Shown piece after piece: positions 7,492 through 15,551 of a DNA stretch of 55,848 nucleotides. Positions within the stretch are counted from its first letter, which is position 1; each line of letters begins with the position of its first letter. Location: positions 1-55,848 of the forward strand of contig JAABRU010000019.1 of assembly GCA_011390755.1 (NCBI GenBank), in the 5' to 3' direction. Origin of the DNA: Desulfobacteraceae bacterium. GTDB taxonomy: Bacteria > Desulfobacterota > Desulfobacteria > Desulfobacterales > Desulfococcaceae. The translations under genes were made by a program, and so were the position numbers. The notes below the pieces were generated by a model, which was not told the origin of the DNA, did no database searches, and saw only the letters and a program-made list of their open reading frames with translations.

Positions 7492-8592
7492 TTACACATT
7501 TTCCTGAATTATTTTCACAACCATATCCCCGAACTGCGTGGTGGAAAGAATTTTTTCCGGGCTCTGTTCCGGCAGCATCAGATCCCGGGTGCTGAATCCT
7601 CTTTCAAAAACAGCAAAAAGGGCATTCCGGATTTCTTCTGCTTCTTTGGGAAGATTCAGACAGCGGTCAAACATAAGGGCCGCACTGCCGATCATGGAAT
7701 AGGGATTGGCGATATTTTTCCCGGCAATATCCGGGGCAGAGCCGTGCGCGGGTTCCACATAGCTCTTTTCCGGGCCGATACAGGCCGAAGGCATGAGCCC
7801 CAAAGAGCCGATAATGCCGCCTGCCTGGTCTGTCAGTATATCCCCCTGCATATTTTCAATCAGCACCACACCGTTAAACTGGCAGGGATTGATCACCAGC
7901 TGATAGGCGGCATTATCCACCAGCATGGATTTACAGGGGACATCAGGATAATCCTTTGCCGTATCTTCCACAATCTCTTTCCAGAAACGGGAGGTTGCCA
8001 GCACATTGGCCTTATGGATGTTCACCAGAGGGAGATGCTGTTTCCGGGCTTCTTCAAATGCAACAATGGCAACTCTTCTGACCTGTTTTTCCGTGTAGGT
8101 GCAGTCATCTTTGGCATATTTCATGCCGGTGGTCTTTCCTTCGATCTTATCTCCGAAATAGATGCCGCCCACCAGTTCCCGGATCATCAGAATATCCAAT
8201 CCCTGCGAGATGATTTCGGGTTTCAGGGGGGAAAAAGCAGCCAGAGAAGCGGGCAGACGGACGGGACGAAAATTGGCAAAGGTGTCATAACGGTTCCGCA
8301 AAGGCAGAATCGCCCCGATTTCCGGACGGTGCTCCTGGGGAATCTGATCCATCTGCTCTACAGCAAGTCCTACCGGCCCTTTGATAATCACATCGGCCGC
8401 ATCGCATATTTCTTTTGTTTTTTCCGGAAATGCCGAACCCTCGGAAAAATATGCACCTGCCCCGAAAGCAGCCGGATGCAGTGTAAATCTGTGCCCGTAT
8501 TTATTTTCAACAGTTTTGATTACTTTGACAGCTTCCCCGACGATTTCCGGGCCGATGCCGTCTCCTTCCAGAACAGCGATTGTTTTCTGCAT
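7492..8592 (-). CDS. leuB: 3-isopropylmalate dehydrogenase
   Basis: 366 aa, close to the usual LeuB length. It catalyses NAD-dependent oxidative decarboxylation of 3-isopropylmalate in leucine synthesis. Motifs: N-terminal GDGIGPE (10-16), NRYDTFANFRPVRL, the LeuB-type RELVGGIYFG (isocitrate dehydrogenases differ here), YTEKQVRRVA, and the metal/NAD region VDNAAYQLV...PAHGSAPDIAGKNIANP. Start ATG at 8592 follows AAAAGG; the frame is open further upstream only because it runs into repeat DNA. Its immediate upstream region carries two nested repeat insertions (8615-8888), so its native promoter is displaced or replaced. No other leu gene is adjacent. A broader isocitrate/homoisocitrate family role is less likely. 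Confidence 0.9.
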   Translation of the reverse strand: MQKTIAVLEGDGIGPEIVGEAVKVIKTVENKYGHRFTLHPAAFGAGAYFSEGSAFPEKTKEICDAADVIIKGPVGLAVEQMDQIPQEHRPEIGAILPLRNRYDTFANFRPVRLPASLAAFSPLKPEIISQGLDILMIRELVGGIYFGDKIEGKTTGMKYAKDDCTYTEKQVRRVAIVAFEEARKQHLPLVNIHKANVLATSRFWKEIVEDTAKDYPDVPCKSMLVDNAAYQLVINPCQFNGVVLIENMQGDILTDQAGGIIGSLGLMPSACIGPEKSYVEPAHGSAPDIAGKNIANPYSMIGSAALMFDRCLNLPKEAEEIRNALFAVFERGFSTRDLMLPEQSPEKILSTTQFGDMVVKIIQENV

Positions 8593-8614
8593 GATTTTTC
8601 CTTTTAAAATGTTT

Positions 8615-8747
8615 GGTAGTGGGTCAAATCCGTTGATGACGGTCTCCCCTCCCCTGGGAAGGGGCCGGGGTGGGTGTAAACATCCGTTATTTCCCCCCTC
8701 CCTCCGGGGGATGGGAATATTCGGATCAGCGGATTTGACCCACCACC
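8615..8747. mobile_element. MITE-like element, family M2 copy 1, with 8-bp duplication
   Basis: 133 bp, ends GGTAGTGGGTCAAATCCG and CGGATTTGACCCACCACC. The left duplication is AAATGTTT (8607-8614). The right copy reads AAATGT (8748-8753), is interrupted by an M1 element, and resumes as TT (8894-8895). It lies just upstream of the leuB ribosome site. Confidence 0.85.
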
Positions 8748-8753
8748 AAATGT

Positions 8754-8888
8754 CAGTATATCGAAAAGTTTTCCCCGGATACGGTTTTACGACTGTCCCG
8801 GAGTGCAAAAATTGTATTTTTGCAGGGCCCCGGCTCCCCATGCAAAAATACAATTTTTGCACTCCTCCGGAAACTTTTCGATCTGCTG
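8754..8888. mobile_element. MITE-like element, family M1 copy B, nested
   Basis: 135 bp, ends CAGTATATCGAAAAG and CTTTTCGATCTGCTG, flanked by an exact 5-bp duplication AATGT (8749-8753 and 8889-8893). It is inserted into the right target duplication of the M2 element at 8615-8747, so it arrived later. The remaining sequence to 9109 is AT-rich and shows no gene. Confidence 0.9.
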
Positions 8889-9109
8889 AATGTTTAATGT
8901 GCATCAAAGTATTTTTACACATATAAGAAAGTGCATTTCAATGCAATACATTTTACAATAACAATATCAAACACTATAGAAACAATCTATTTCTGCATAA
9001 TTTGCTATCAGAACAAACAATTTGACCTTTTGTCTTTTTCCGTGCCATATCTGACTTTATCTTTGGATTGGAATATTCGGATCAACAGAATAATCTTAAA
9101 GGAGAATTT

Positions 9110-10384
9110 ATGTCTGAAAGTTATCGGGAGATGTGGGAAAAACTGAATCTGGACCTAAAAGCCCATGACGGTCTGCTGGAAGTGCTGGGAAAATTTTACG
9201 GGGATATTTATATGAGCCAGCAGGGCCGTCTGCAGGGGATGGAATATCTGGATTTCGTGCTTTCCGAAGTGCATGGTCTGCGGATTCAGGAACTGCAGCA
9301 GGCCAAGGCATCCGGCAAAAAAATTGTGGGAACCTTCTGTGTTTTTGTTCCCGAAGAACTGACCCTGGCCGCGGATGCGGTGCAGGTGGGATTATGCGCG
9401 GGTGCAGAAGCGGGTATGGAGGAAGCAGAAAAAATCGTTCCCCGCAATACCTGCGCGCTGATCAAATCCTTCATTGGTTTCAAACTGGCCCGTCTGTGCC
9501 CTTTCACCGAATCCTGCGATATGGTAGTCGGGGAAACCACATGCGACGGAAAGAAAAAGGCCTATGAATCTTTTGCCGATTATGTTCCCATGTATGTAAT
9601 GGAAGTACCGCAGCGGAAAAATGACCGGGATCGGGAATTATGGAAAGCCGAGGTTCTCCGCTACAAAGAAGAACTGGAAAAACGGACAGGGAATACCATC
9701 ACCGCAGAGAAACTGAAAAATGCCATTGGGATCTGTAATGACCGCCGCCGTGCCCTGCAGCGGCTGAACCGGCTCCGTGCGGCTTTTCCCGTGCCCATTT
9801 CCGGCAGGGATGTGCTGCTTATCAATCAGATCAGTTTTTATGATGATCCGGTCCGTTTTACAGGCAGTATCAGTACACTCTGCGATCAGTTGGAAGAACG
9901 GATAAAAAAGAAAGAGGGAATTGTACCGGAGAATACCCCCCGGTTTATGCTTTCGGGCTGCCCTATGGCGGTTCCCAACTGGAAACTGCCTTATATCATT
10001 GAAAGTGCAGGGGCCGTAGTGGTCGGTGAAGAATCCTGTATCGGTACGCGCAACACCCGCGATTTGGTGGATGAAAGTCCGGAAACTTTGGAAGGTATGA
10101 TAGATGCGGTGTGCGAACGGTATATGAAAATTGACTGTGCCTGTTTTACCCCCAACAAGGAACGTCTGGACAATATTACAGAAATGGCAAAGGAACTCAA
10201 AGCAGACGGTGTCATCCATTATGCCCTGATGTTCTGCCAACCCTACGGACACGAGGTTTTCAAAGTGGAAAAGGCTTTGAAGGCGGAAGGCATACCCATG
10301 CTTTCCCTGGAAACCGACTACAGTATGGAAGATATGGAACAGTTGAAAACACGGGTGGAGGCATTTCGGGAGATGACAGGCTGA
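9110..10384 (+). CDS. Double-cubane cluster protein / 2-hydroxyacyl-CoA dehydratase family subunit
   Basis: 424 aa, start ATG 9110 after AAAGGAG. It belongs to the HgdB/BcrB/YjiM superfamily of Fe-S reductases: cysteines in RNTCALIKS, ARLCPFTESCD and the signature GETTCDGKKK (about residues 110-150), then further cysteines in LSGCPMAVP, EESCIG and MFCQPYGHE. The next gene overlaps by 1 bp and encodes an ATP-dependent activator. A single-subunit reductase paired with one activator fits the double-cubane-cluster protein (DCCP) pair described from Carboxydothermus rather than a two-subunit hydroxyacyl-CoA dehydratase. Known role of the class: very low-potential electron transfer driven by ATP hydrolysis. 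Substrate unknown. Confidence 0.87.
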   Translation: MSESYREMWEKLNLDLKAHDGLLEVLGKFYGDIYMSQQGRLQGMEYLDFVLSEVHGLRIQELQQAKASGKKIVGTFCVFVPEELTLAADAVQVGLCAGAEAGMEEAEKIVPRNTCALIKSFIGFKLARLCPFTESCDMVVGETTCDGKKKAYESFADYVPMYVMEVPQRKNDRDRELWKAEVLRYKEELEKRTGNTITAEKLKNAIGICNDRRRALQRLNRLRAAFPVPISGRDVLLINQISFYDDPVRFTGSISTLCDQLEERIKKKEGIVPENTPRFMLSGCPMAVPNWKLPYIIESAGAVVVGEESCIGTRNTRDLVDESPETLEGMIDAVCERYMKIDCACFTPNKERLDNITEMAKELKADGVIHYALMFCQPYGHEVFKVEKALKAEGIPMLSLETDYSMEDMEQLKTRVEAFREMTG

Positions 10385-11154
10385 TGATTGCCGGAATTGA
10401 CATCGGTTCCCGATCTGCAGAAATTGTACTGCTGGAAAAGCAGAAAATTGTTCATCAGGACAGACTGCCCACGACATTTGAGCCGCTTTCCCAGGTGCGC
10501 AGACTTCTGGGAAATGTTCAACCCCTAAAAATTGTGGGCACAGGATACGGACGGAATCTGCTGACGGAGGCAGATATTGCATTTCCCGTTGAAACCATAA
10601 CGGAAATCAAAGCCTATGCCATCGGAGCAGCTTTTGTATATCCGCGGGCATGCACCGTGCTGGACATCGGGGGGCAGGACACCAAGGCCATTGCCCTTAT
10701 GCCCGGCGGGAAAGTGGCAAAGTTTGAAATGAATGACCGGTGCGCAGCCGGAACCGGGAAATTTCTGGAACATCTGGCCGCTGTGTTTCAGATACCGGTT
10801 CCGGAATTCGGTTCCTATGCACTGGAAGGAGACCGGGAACTTTCCATTAACAGCATGTGTACGGTATTTGCCGAAACCGAAGCTGTTTCTCTCATGGCGG
10901 GGGGACAGAATCCCCGGAATATTGCTTTGGGGCTTCACGCTTCTGTGGTGAAAAGAACGGTAAACATGCTCCGCCGGGTGGGTTTGAAATTTCCTCTCGT
11001 ATTTGCAGGCGGGGTGGCGCGTAATCCCTGTATTATTCATCTGCTGGAAAAAGCACTGGGAGCCCCCCTTCTCATTCCGGAAGAACCGGACATGCTCGGT
11101 GCCCTGGGTGCCGCATCCTTCGGAGAATCATCCGCAGCGGAAAGAGATAAGTGA
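10384..11154 (+). CDS. ATP-dependent activator (DCCP reductase / acyl-CoA dehydratase activase)
   Basis: 256 aa ASKHA-fold ATPase, start overlapping the preceding stop (ATGA-type, translational coupling). Phosphate motifs are GIDIGSRSAEIVLL (N-terminal), DIGGQDTKAI and FAGGVARN. The cluster cysteines that bridge the homodimer are visible in NDRCAAGTGKFLE and NSMCTVFAETE. It is expected to hold one [4Fe-4S] cluster per dimer and to drive ATP-coupled electron transfer to the upstream protein. The natural electron donor is probably a ferredoxin. Length matches the HgdC/YjiL family. Confidence 0.9.
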   Translation: MIAGIDIGSRSAEIVLLEKQKIVHQDRLPTTFEPLSQVRRLLGNVQPLKIVGTGYGRNLLTEADIAFPVETITEIKAYAIGAAFVYPRACTVLDIGGQDTKAIALMPGGKVAKFEMNDRCAAGTGKFLEHLAAVFQIPVPEFGSYALEGDRELSINSMCTVFAETEAVSLMAGGQNPRNIALGLHASVVKRTVNMLRRVGLKFPLVFAGGVARNPCIIHLLEKALGAPLLIPEEPDMLGALGAASFGESSAAERDK

Positions 11155-11165
11155 CAAAATCCCCT

Positions 11166-11585
11166 TTACTGTCTTTCCGGCCGCCTTGCGGCAATGCTTA
11201 CATTTTCCGCACCGCCCAGACGGCACTCATCCAGCACCTGAATTACGGTTCCGGTTTCGCTCATTGTGTCGGCGGCAATCATGACGGATGCTCCGGGTGA
11301 TTTTGCCATAAAATTTTTCATGGAATGCCGGATCGAGCGGATGTCCACCGGTTTGCCTTCCATAAAAATTCTCCCTTCTGCGGTGACTTCCAGCAGCATA
11401 CTGATTTTTTCTTTGGCTGCTGCGGTACGGGCCGAAGGTCTCTGAATTTCCACACCGCTTTCTTTGACAAAGCTGGTGGTGACAATAAAAAAGATAAGCA
11501 GAATGAAAATCATATCAATTAAGGGGGCCATATTGATTTCCGCCCCCCGGCCGCGGCGGTAGCGGCTGCTGCGCATCCGGTTCAT
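11166..11585 (-). CDS. exbD: ExbD/TolR-family biopolymer transport protein
   Basis: 139 aa. An Arg-rich N terminus is followed by one membrane helix (about 22-42) carrying the proton-relay aspartate D24 in APLIDMIFI. A periplasmic domain follows, with LLEVTAEGRIF and a C-terminal VIQVLDECR typical of ExbD. It works with the ExbB proteins at 12215 and 12764 to couple proton flow to outer-membrane transport. Start 11585 follows AGAGGAC. It is separated from exbB by 629 bp of repeats and converges with the activase gene (11-bp gap). No tonB follows. Confidence 0.9.
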   Translation of the reverse strand: MNRMRSSRYRRGRGAEINMAPLIDMIFILLIFFIVTTSFVKESGVEIQRPSARTAAAKEKISMLLEVTAEGRIFMEGKPVDIRSIRHSMKNFMAKSPGASVMIAADTMSETGTVIQVLDECRLGGAENVSIAARRPERQ

Positions 11586-11609
11586 AAGTCCTCTTTCAAA
11601 ACTTTATTT

Positions 11610-11686
11610 GGCAGTGGGTCAAATCCGCTGATGACGGTCTCCCCTCCCTGAGGGAGGGGGGTTTTCAACGGATTTGACCCACTACC
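11610..11686. mobile_element. MITE-like element, family M2 copy 2, with 8-bp duplication
   Basis: 77 bp with ends GGCAGTGGGTCAAATCCG and CGGATTTGACCCACTACC, exactly flanked by CTTTATTT (11602-11609 and 11687-11694). It sits just upstream of the exbD ribosome site. Confidence 0.88.
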
Positions 11687-11902
11687 CTTTATTTATCATT
11701 TAGCACAATATCATTGACGTAAGGCAGGAAAACCCTTCCCCGGCAGAGGAGGAAAAGAAACAATACTTTGTACAGTGTTTCAGAAAATATTTCTGGGATA
11801 GGCAGGGGTGAAGGCACTGAACCCCAACATCCTGAATATGCCGGGGTCTGTTCCTCACCCCAAGCCTGCAGGAAACGCCACATCTGTTTTCTTAAACATT
11901 AT

Positions 11903-12046
11903 CAGCAGATCGAAAAGTTTCCCCCCGGATACGGTTTTACGGCTGTCCCGGAGTGCAGAAACTGTATTTCTGCACCGCCGCATCTCCCGGCTGACCCGTG
12001 CAGAAATACAATTATTGCACTCCTCCGGAAACTTTTCGATCTACTG
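11903..12046. mobile_element. MITE-like element, family M1 copy C
   Basis: 144 bp, ends CAGCAGATCGAAAAGTTT and AAACTTTTCGATCTACTG, flanked by an exact 5-bp duplication ATTAT (11898-11902 and 12047-12051). It lies inside the exbB-exbD intergenic gap. Confidence 0.92.
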
Positions 12047-12081
12047 ATTATCAGATTATACCGGTGCTGAGTATAATTTAA

Positions 12082-12194
12082 GGTACTCGGCAAAAAATAA
12101 ACCCCCCGAAACTGTCCGGCGAAAACATGCCAAACTTTTGTTTACTCTCTGCTGACGAAATGAACCGGGGGGAATTATCTTTTTCCGAGTTCCT
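12082..12194. repeat. Dispersed repeat family E, copy 2
   Basis: Near-complementary ends GGTACTCGG and CCGAGTTCCT, about 113 bp, oriented opposite to copy 1. With the M1 and M2 elements it accounts for most of the 11586-12214 gap. Confidence 0.65.
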
Positions 12195-12214
12195 AATGGC
12201 ATAACCCCTCCCCC

Positions 12215-12760
12215 TCACCATTCACTTTCACCATTCACCATTCTTTTATAAAAACGTTCCAGGCGCATCTGCAGTGCATCTGTCCTGCGGCGGAGGAAAT
12301 GTCCCATGAAGAGCCCGGGGATGGCTACGACCAGACCGATCTGTGTGGTAATCAGGGCCTCGGAAATGCCCGCTGCCATTCCCCGCACATTGGTTGTGCC
12401 GAAACGGGAGATGCTTTCAAAGGTGGAAATCATGCCCGTTACCGTACCCAGCAGTCCCAGCAGCGGAGCGGCCGCGGCCAGAATAAAAACAGTCTGCACA
12501 TGTTTTCGGCTTTCCTGCTGCTGTCTGCGTACCAGGGAAAGGAGCAGACGGCGGTTCCAGTGGGAATCGGATGTATGTTTATCCTGATATTCCTCTGATA
12601 CAGTCTGCCGGTCAGAAAGGCCGTTTCGGGACCAGAGAAAAAGCAGTTTTCTGACAATGAGATACCACATCCACAGGGAAATCCCCAGCAAAGGATACAG
12701 CACATATCCGCCCTGCCGCAGATACAGAGATGCAGCGGAAAGAATATTTTGTATATCCAT
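12215..12760 (-). CDS. exbB: ExbB/TolQ/MotA-family proton channel protein
   Basis: 181 aa with three membrane helices (about 18-38, 90-112, 137-160). The channel signature APLLGLLGTVTGMISTF is followed by GISEALITTQIGLVVAIPG. It is the shorter of two ExbB-type proteins. It starts 3 bp after the stop of the long one (12764), so the two are co-translated. With ExbD it should form the inner-membrane motor of a TonB-type system. The exbB-exbD gap is expanded by repeats, which may weaken co-transcription. Confidence 0.9.
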   Translation of the reverse strand: MDIQNILSAASLYLRQGGYVLYPLLGISLWMWYLIVRKLLFLWSRNGLSDRQTVSEEYQDKHTSDSHWNRRLLLSLVRRQQQESRKHVQTVFILAAAAPLLGLLGTVTGMISTFESISRFGTTNVRGMAAGISEALITTQIGLVVAIPGLFMGHFLRRRTDALQMRLERFYKRMVNGESEW

Positions 12761-12763
12761 AAC

Positions 12764-14155
12764 CTAGCCCTTCAGCAGCAGTGTTATCAGGGCAGTTCCC
12801 TTTTCTTCCATATCCCCCACAATTTTTTCCACCCGGCGGTCAAAGAAATGGTGGATAATGCTCAGGGGGATGGCAAGGGCCAGGCCCAGCTGTGTGGTAA
12901 TAAGTGCTTCGGAAATACCGCCGGACATCATACGGGGATCGCCTGTTCCGAATACACTGATGCCCTGAAAGGTGTGGATCATACCGGTAACGGTTCCCAG
13001 CAGCCCCATGAGGGGAGCCAGCGCGGCCAGCACACTCAGGGTGGAGAGGAAGCGTTCCAGTCGGGGGAGTTCTCCGAGGATGGCCTCTTCCATTGCATTT
13101 TCCATGAGTTCCCTGGATTTTCCGGCCCGGTGCAGGATATTCCGCAGCACATTGCATGTAGGGATTCGGGGATACCCGGCACAGATTTCCTTTCCTTTTT
13201 CCCGCTCATTTCCGGAAAGAAAACCGCTGATTTTTTCCATGATGCGGTCGGTATGCAAAGGAATCCGCCCCAAAGTCCAGAGCCGTTCCAAAGACAGAAG
13301 CAGGGCGATGAGTCCGGCGGCAAGAATGGGCCAGACCAGAATACCGCCCGAAGCCAGCCATTCCCCCATACCGCTGTTCCGGCCTGTCTGCGCTGCCAGC
13401 ATCCCCCCGCTCAGATCAAGGGGCAGAGACACACTTTTTCCGGAAAAATAATCTGCAATGGCCGTGCGGACCCTGCGGGGCGGATTTCCGGGAATCTGTG
13501 AGAGTTTCTGCATTTTTTCATCCTTATGCAGAAATCCTGCACTGTCTCCGTAGTGGAAATATGCGGCAATACTGCCGACACGCAGAATATCCCCCTGCTT
13601 TTCATGTCCGCTTTGGTCTGAAAACCCCCCAGGACCGATGCTGATCTGACCGTTATTTTTCATTTCGGCAAAAAGAAGATCGGCAAAATCCCGAATATCC
13701 GTCATTGCAGGAAATCTGTCCGGGTCTGTGAAAGGAAGCAGTTTTTCCTGCCGGTCCGAACTAAGGGTGAGGCTGCTTCTGAACATTTGCACGGTTTCTT
13801 CGGCAATGGGTCGCAGTTTGTCGGCCAGAGCCCTGTTTTCCCCCTGCTGTTTTTCAATTTCGGATCGCAGCTCCTCCTCTTTTTTCATACTGGCATCCAA
13901 AGCCTGTTCCATTTCCCGGAACATTTCTCCGGCCTTTGCGGTTTCACTCTCCAACTGTGAAAGCTGTGTCTGCAGTGCGGCCCGTTCCTGTGCAATGCGT
14001 TTCCCTGTCTGCCTGGCATCCGCAGTATGCTGCAGGGCATTTTTTTCAACAGCAGTAACGGCATCCTGCCATTCCCCCGCCTGAAGCGGAGGAGAGTACA
14101 GGAAAATAATGAACAGAATATACAGCCGGATTTTTATCTTCGTCATTTTCTTCAT
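12764..14155 (-). CDS. Long ExbB-family protein with periplasmic coiled-coil domain
   Basis: 463 aa. A signal peptide (about 1-24, ends LQAG) is followed by a coiled coil (about 35-120) and a DUF3450-like periplasmic region. A three-helix MotA/TolQ/ExbB domain then begins at about 275 and includes APLMGLLGTVTGMIHTF and GISEALITTQLGLALAIP. The start overlaps the stop of the upstream DUF3450 gene by 4 bp. This two-ExbB layout (one with a large periplasmic arm) is known from TonB-type clusters in proteobacteria. Role inferred: a motor component that contacts the DUF3450 protein. Confidence 0.85.
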   Translation of the reverse strand: MKKMTKIKIRLYILFIIFLYSPPLQAGEWQDAVTAVEKNALQHTADARQTGKRIAQERAALQTQLSQLESETAKAGEMFREMEQALDASMKKEEELRSEIEKQQGENRALADKLRPIAEETVQMFRSSLTLSSDRQEKLLPFTDPDRFPAMTDIRDFADLLFAEMKNNGQISIGPGGFSDQSGHEKQGDILRVGSIAAYFHYGDSAGFLHKDEKMQKLSQIPGNPPRRVRTAIADYFSGKSVSLPLDLSGGMLAAQTGRNSGMGEWLASGGILVWPILAAGLIALLLSLERLWTLGRIPLHTDRIMEKISGFLSGNEREKGKEICAGYPRIPTCNVLRNILHRAGKSRELMENAMEEAILGELPRLERFLSTLSVLAALAPLMGLLGTVTGMIHTFQGISVFGTGDPRMMSGGISEALITTQLGLALAIPLSIIHHFFDRRVEKIVGDMEEKGTALITLLLKG

Positions 14156-14904
14156 TGTCCTCTCCCCACCGGCAGTTTTGTAAAAACGGGAACCTGTTTT
14201 TTTTCTGCAACCGCAAAAGCATGGCGGACAGATTCCCTGTGTTCCGGCGCGAGAATTTCCCATTCATTTTTTTGCCGGTTGAACCATCCGCTTTCCTTTC
14301 CGTCCGGGCTTTCAAAATACATACACACTCTTCCCAGACGCAGCACTTTTACCCGAACCTCCTTTCCGTTAAGGCGGATCATTTCATCCCGAATCTCTTT
14401 CCCGTATCCGTATGCGGTCTCAATACGCAGTGCCTCGAATATCCGTGCTGTTTTTTCTGCCGGAGTGATACGGTAATCATCCAGGGATTCCTGAAGAAAA
14501 TCCAGCCGTTTTTGCCTTTCCTCTTTCAGAAAAGGCAAATCTTTCCCCACGGCTTTTGCCAGACGGGCCGGTATTTCTTCCAGCCAGGGTTCCAGATCCA
14601 TGCGGATTTCATCACTTTCCCCTTTTCTTTTTTCCAGTGCTTCCATGCTTTCCGCCTGTTTTGCCAGATAAATATCATATTTGCGGAGCTGATGGGCCAG
14701 CCAGATTTTTTTTCTTTTTTTCTGCCGGATTTTTTCCAGCAGCATCTCTTTCTCTTCAGCCCAGGCATCTGCTTCGGCCTGTGCCTGCTGCCCAAGGGAG
14801 ATGCTGTCAATTACTTTTTTCTGCAGTTCCGCCGGACCGCTTTCCGCATATACGGATGCGGAAAAGAAAAGAAGAATCCATACACCTGATTTCCATTTTT
14901 TCAT
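14152..14904 (-). CDS. DUF3450-family periplasmic coiled-coil protein
   Basis: 250 aa, first gene of the TonB-type cluster. A signal peptide (about 1-20, ending VYA) is followed by a long charged coiled coil (about 25-110) and a C-terminal domain with WLEEIPARL...YGYGKEI and GREVCMYFESPDG-like features of DUF3450. The start 14904 follows AGGGAAAATA; an upstream ATG at 14955 lacks this. DUF3450 genes commonly precede exbB-exbB-exbD sets, and the partner is expected to be the long ExbB. Function otherwise unknown. Confidence 0.8.
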   Translation of the reverse strand: MKKWKSGVWILLFFSASVYAESGPAELQKKVIDSISLGQQAQAEADAWAEEKEMLLEKIRQKKRKKIWLAHQLRKYDIYLAKQAESMEALEKRKGESDEIRMDLEPWLEEIPARLAKAVGKDLPFLKEERQKRLDFLQESLDDYRITPAEKTARIFEALRIETAYGYGKEIRDEMIRLNGKEVRVKVLRLGRVCMYFESPDGKESGWFNRQKNEWEILAPEHRESVRHAFAVAEKKQVPVFTKLPVGRGQ

Positions 14905-15137
14905 TATTTTCCCTGCCTGTATCCGATTAAATAAAAAAGCCACAAAAGCATTCACCTCTGCCGTCGGACAAAAGGAAAGCCTTCATGGCTCTGTTTGGTT
15001 ACCGGTATATTGTACTGTCAATATTTTTCACATGTTCTCATGTGAGATTCTGCATTGTTTTTATCGGAATTCCTGCATCCTGTCAAGAGCAGAAGAATGT
15101 CTTTTCGGTTGTATTTCTTTCTGCCCTGTTGTATTTT

Positions 15138-15390
15138 ATATGAAAGTCCCCTGTAGACGCACGCCGTAGAGAGACGCACGCCGTGCGTCTCTGCGGGGGA
15201 CTTTCATATAAACGGCCATAAGCCGTGACTCACAGCGAAGCATGAAAGCTGCGCGGAGTGCGAAAATGAAGGCGGAGGCCGGTTTTTCGCAGACACTTTC
15301 ATATAAACGGCCATGACCTGCATTCACAGCGAAACATGAAAATACACCGCAGAGACGCACGCCGTGCGTCTCTGCGGGGGACTTTCATAT
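15138..15390. repeat. Composite inverted repeat with ATATGAAAGTCCCC ends
   Basis: Inverted ends ATATGAAAGTCCCC (15138-15151) and GGGGACTTTCATAT (15377-15390) surround two further internal ACTTTCATATAAACGGCCAT copies and GACGCACGCCGTGCGTCTC palindromes. Fragments (CTCACAGCGAAGCATGAAAG and relatives) recur near 6840, 19950 and 34245. This occupies most of the 14905-15551 gap; I see no gene there. Confidence 0.65.
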
Positions 15391-15551
15391 CCTGCATTAT
15401 CCACACGTTTTAGTCTCTGGCAGATAAACTGCTGATTATTTTGCTTATACGAAAATACGGCTGCAAAACTCAGTTTTTTGTGTCTTCCTGTATTTACTGT
15501 AAAAAACTGATTTGTGAATAATTCAGGATATAAATATGAAGGACAAAGCAG

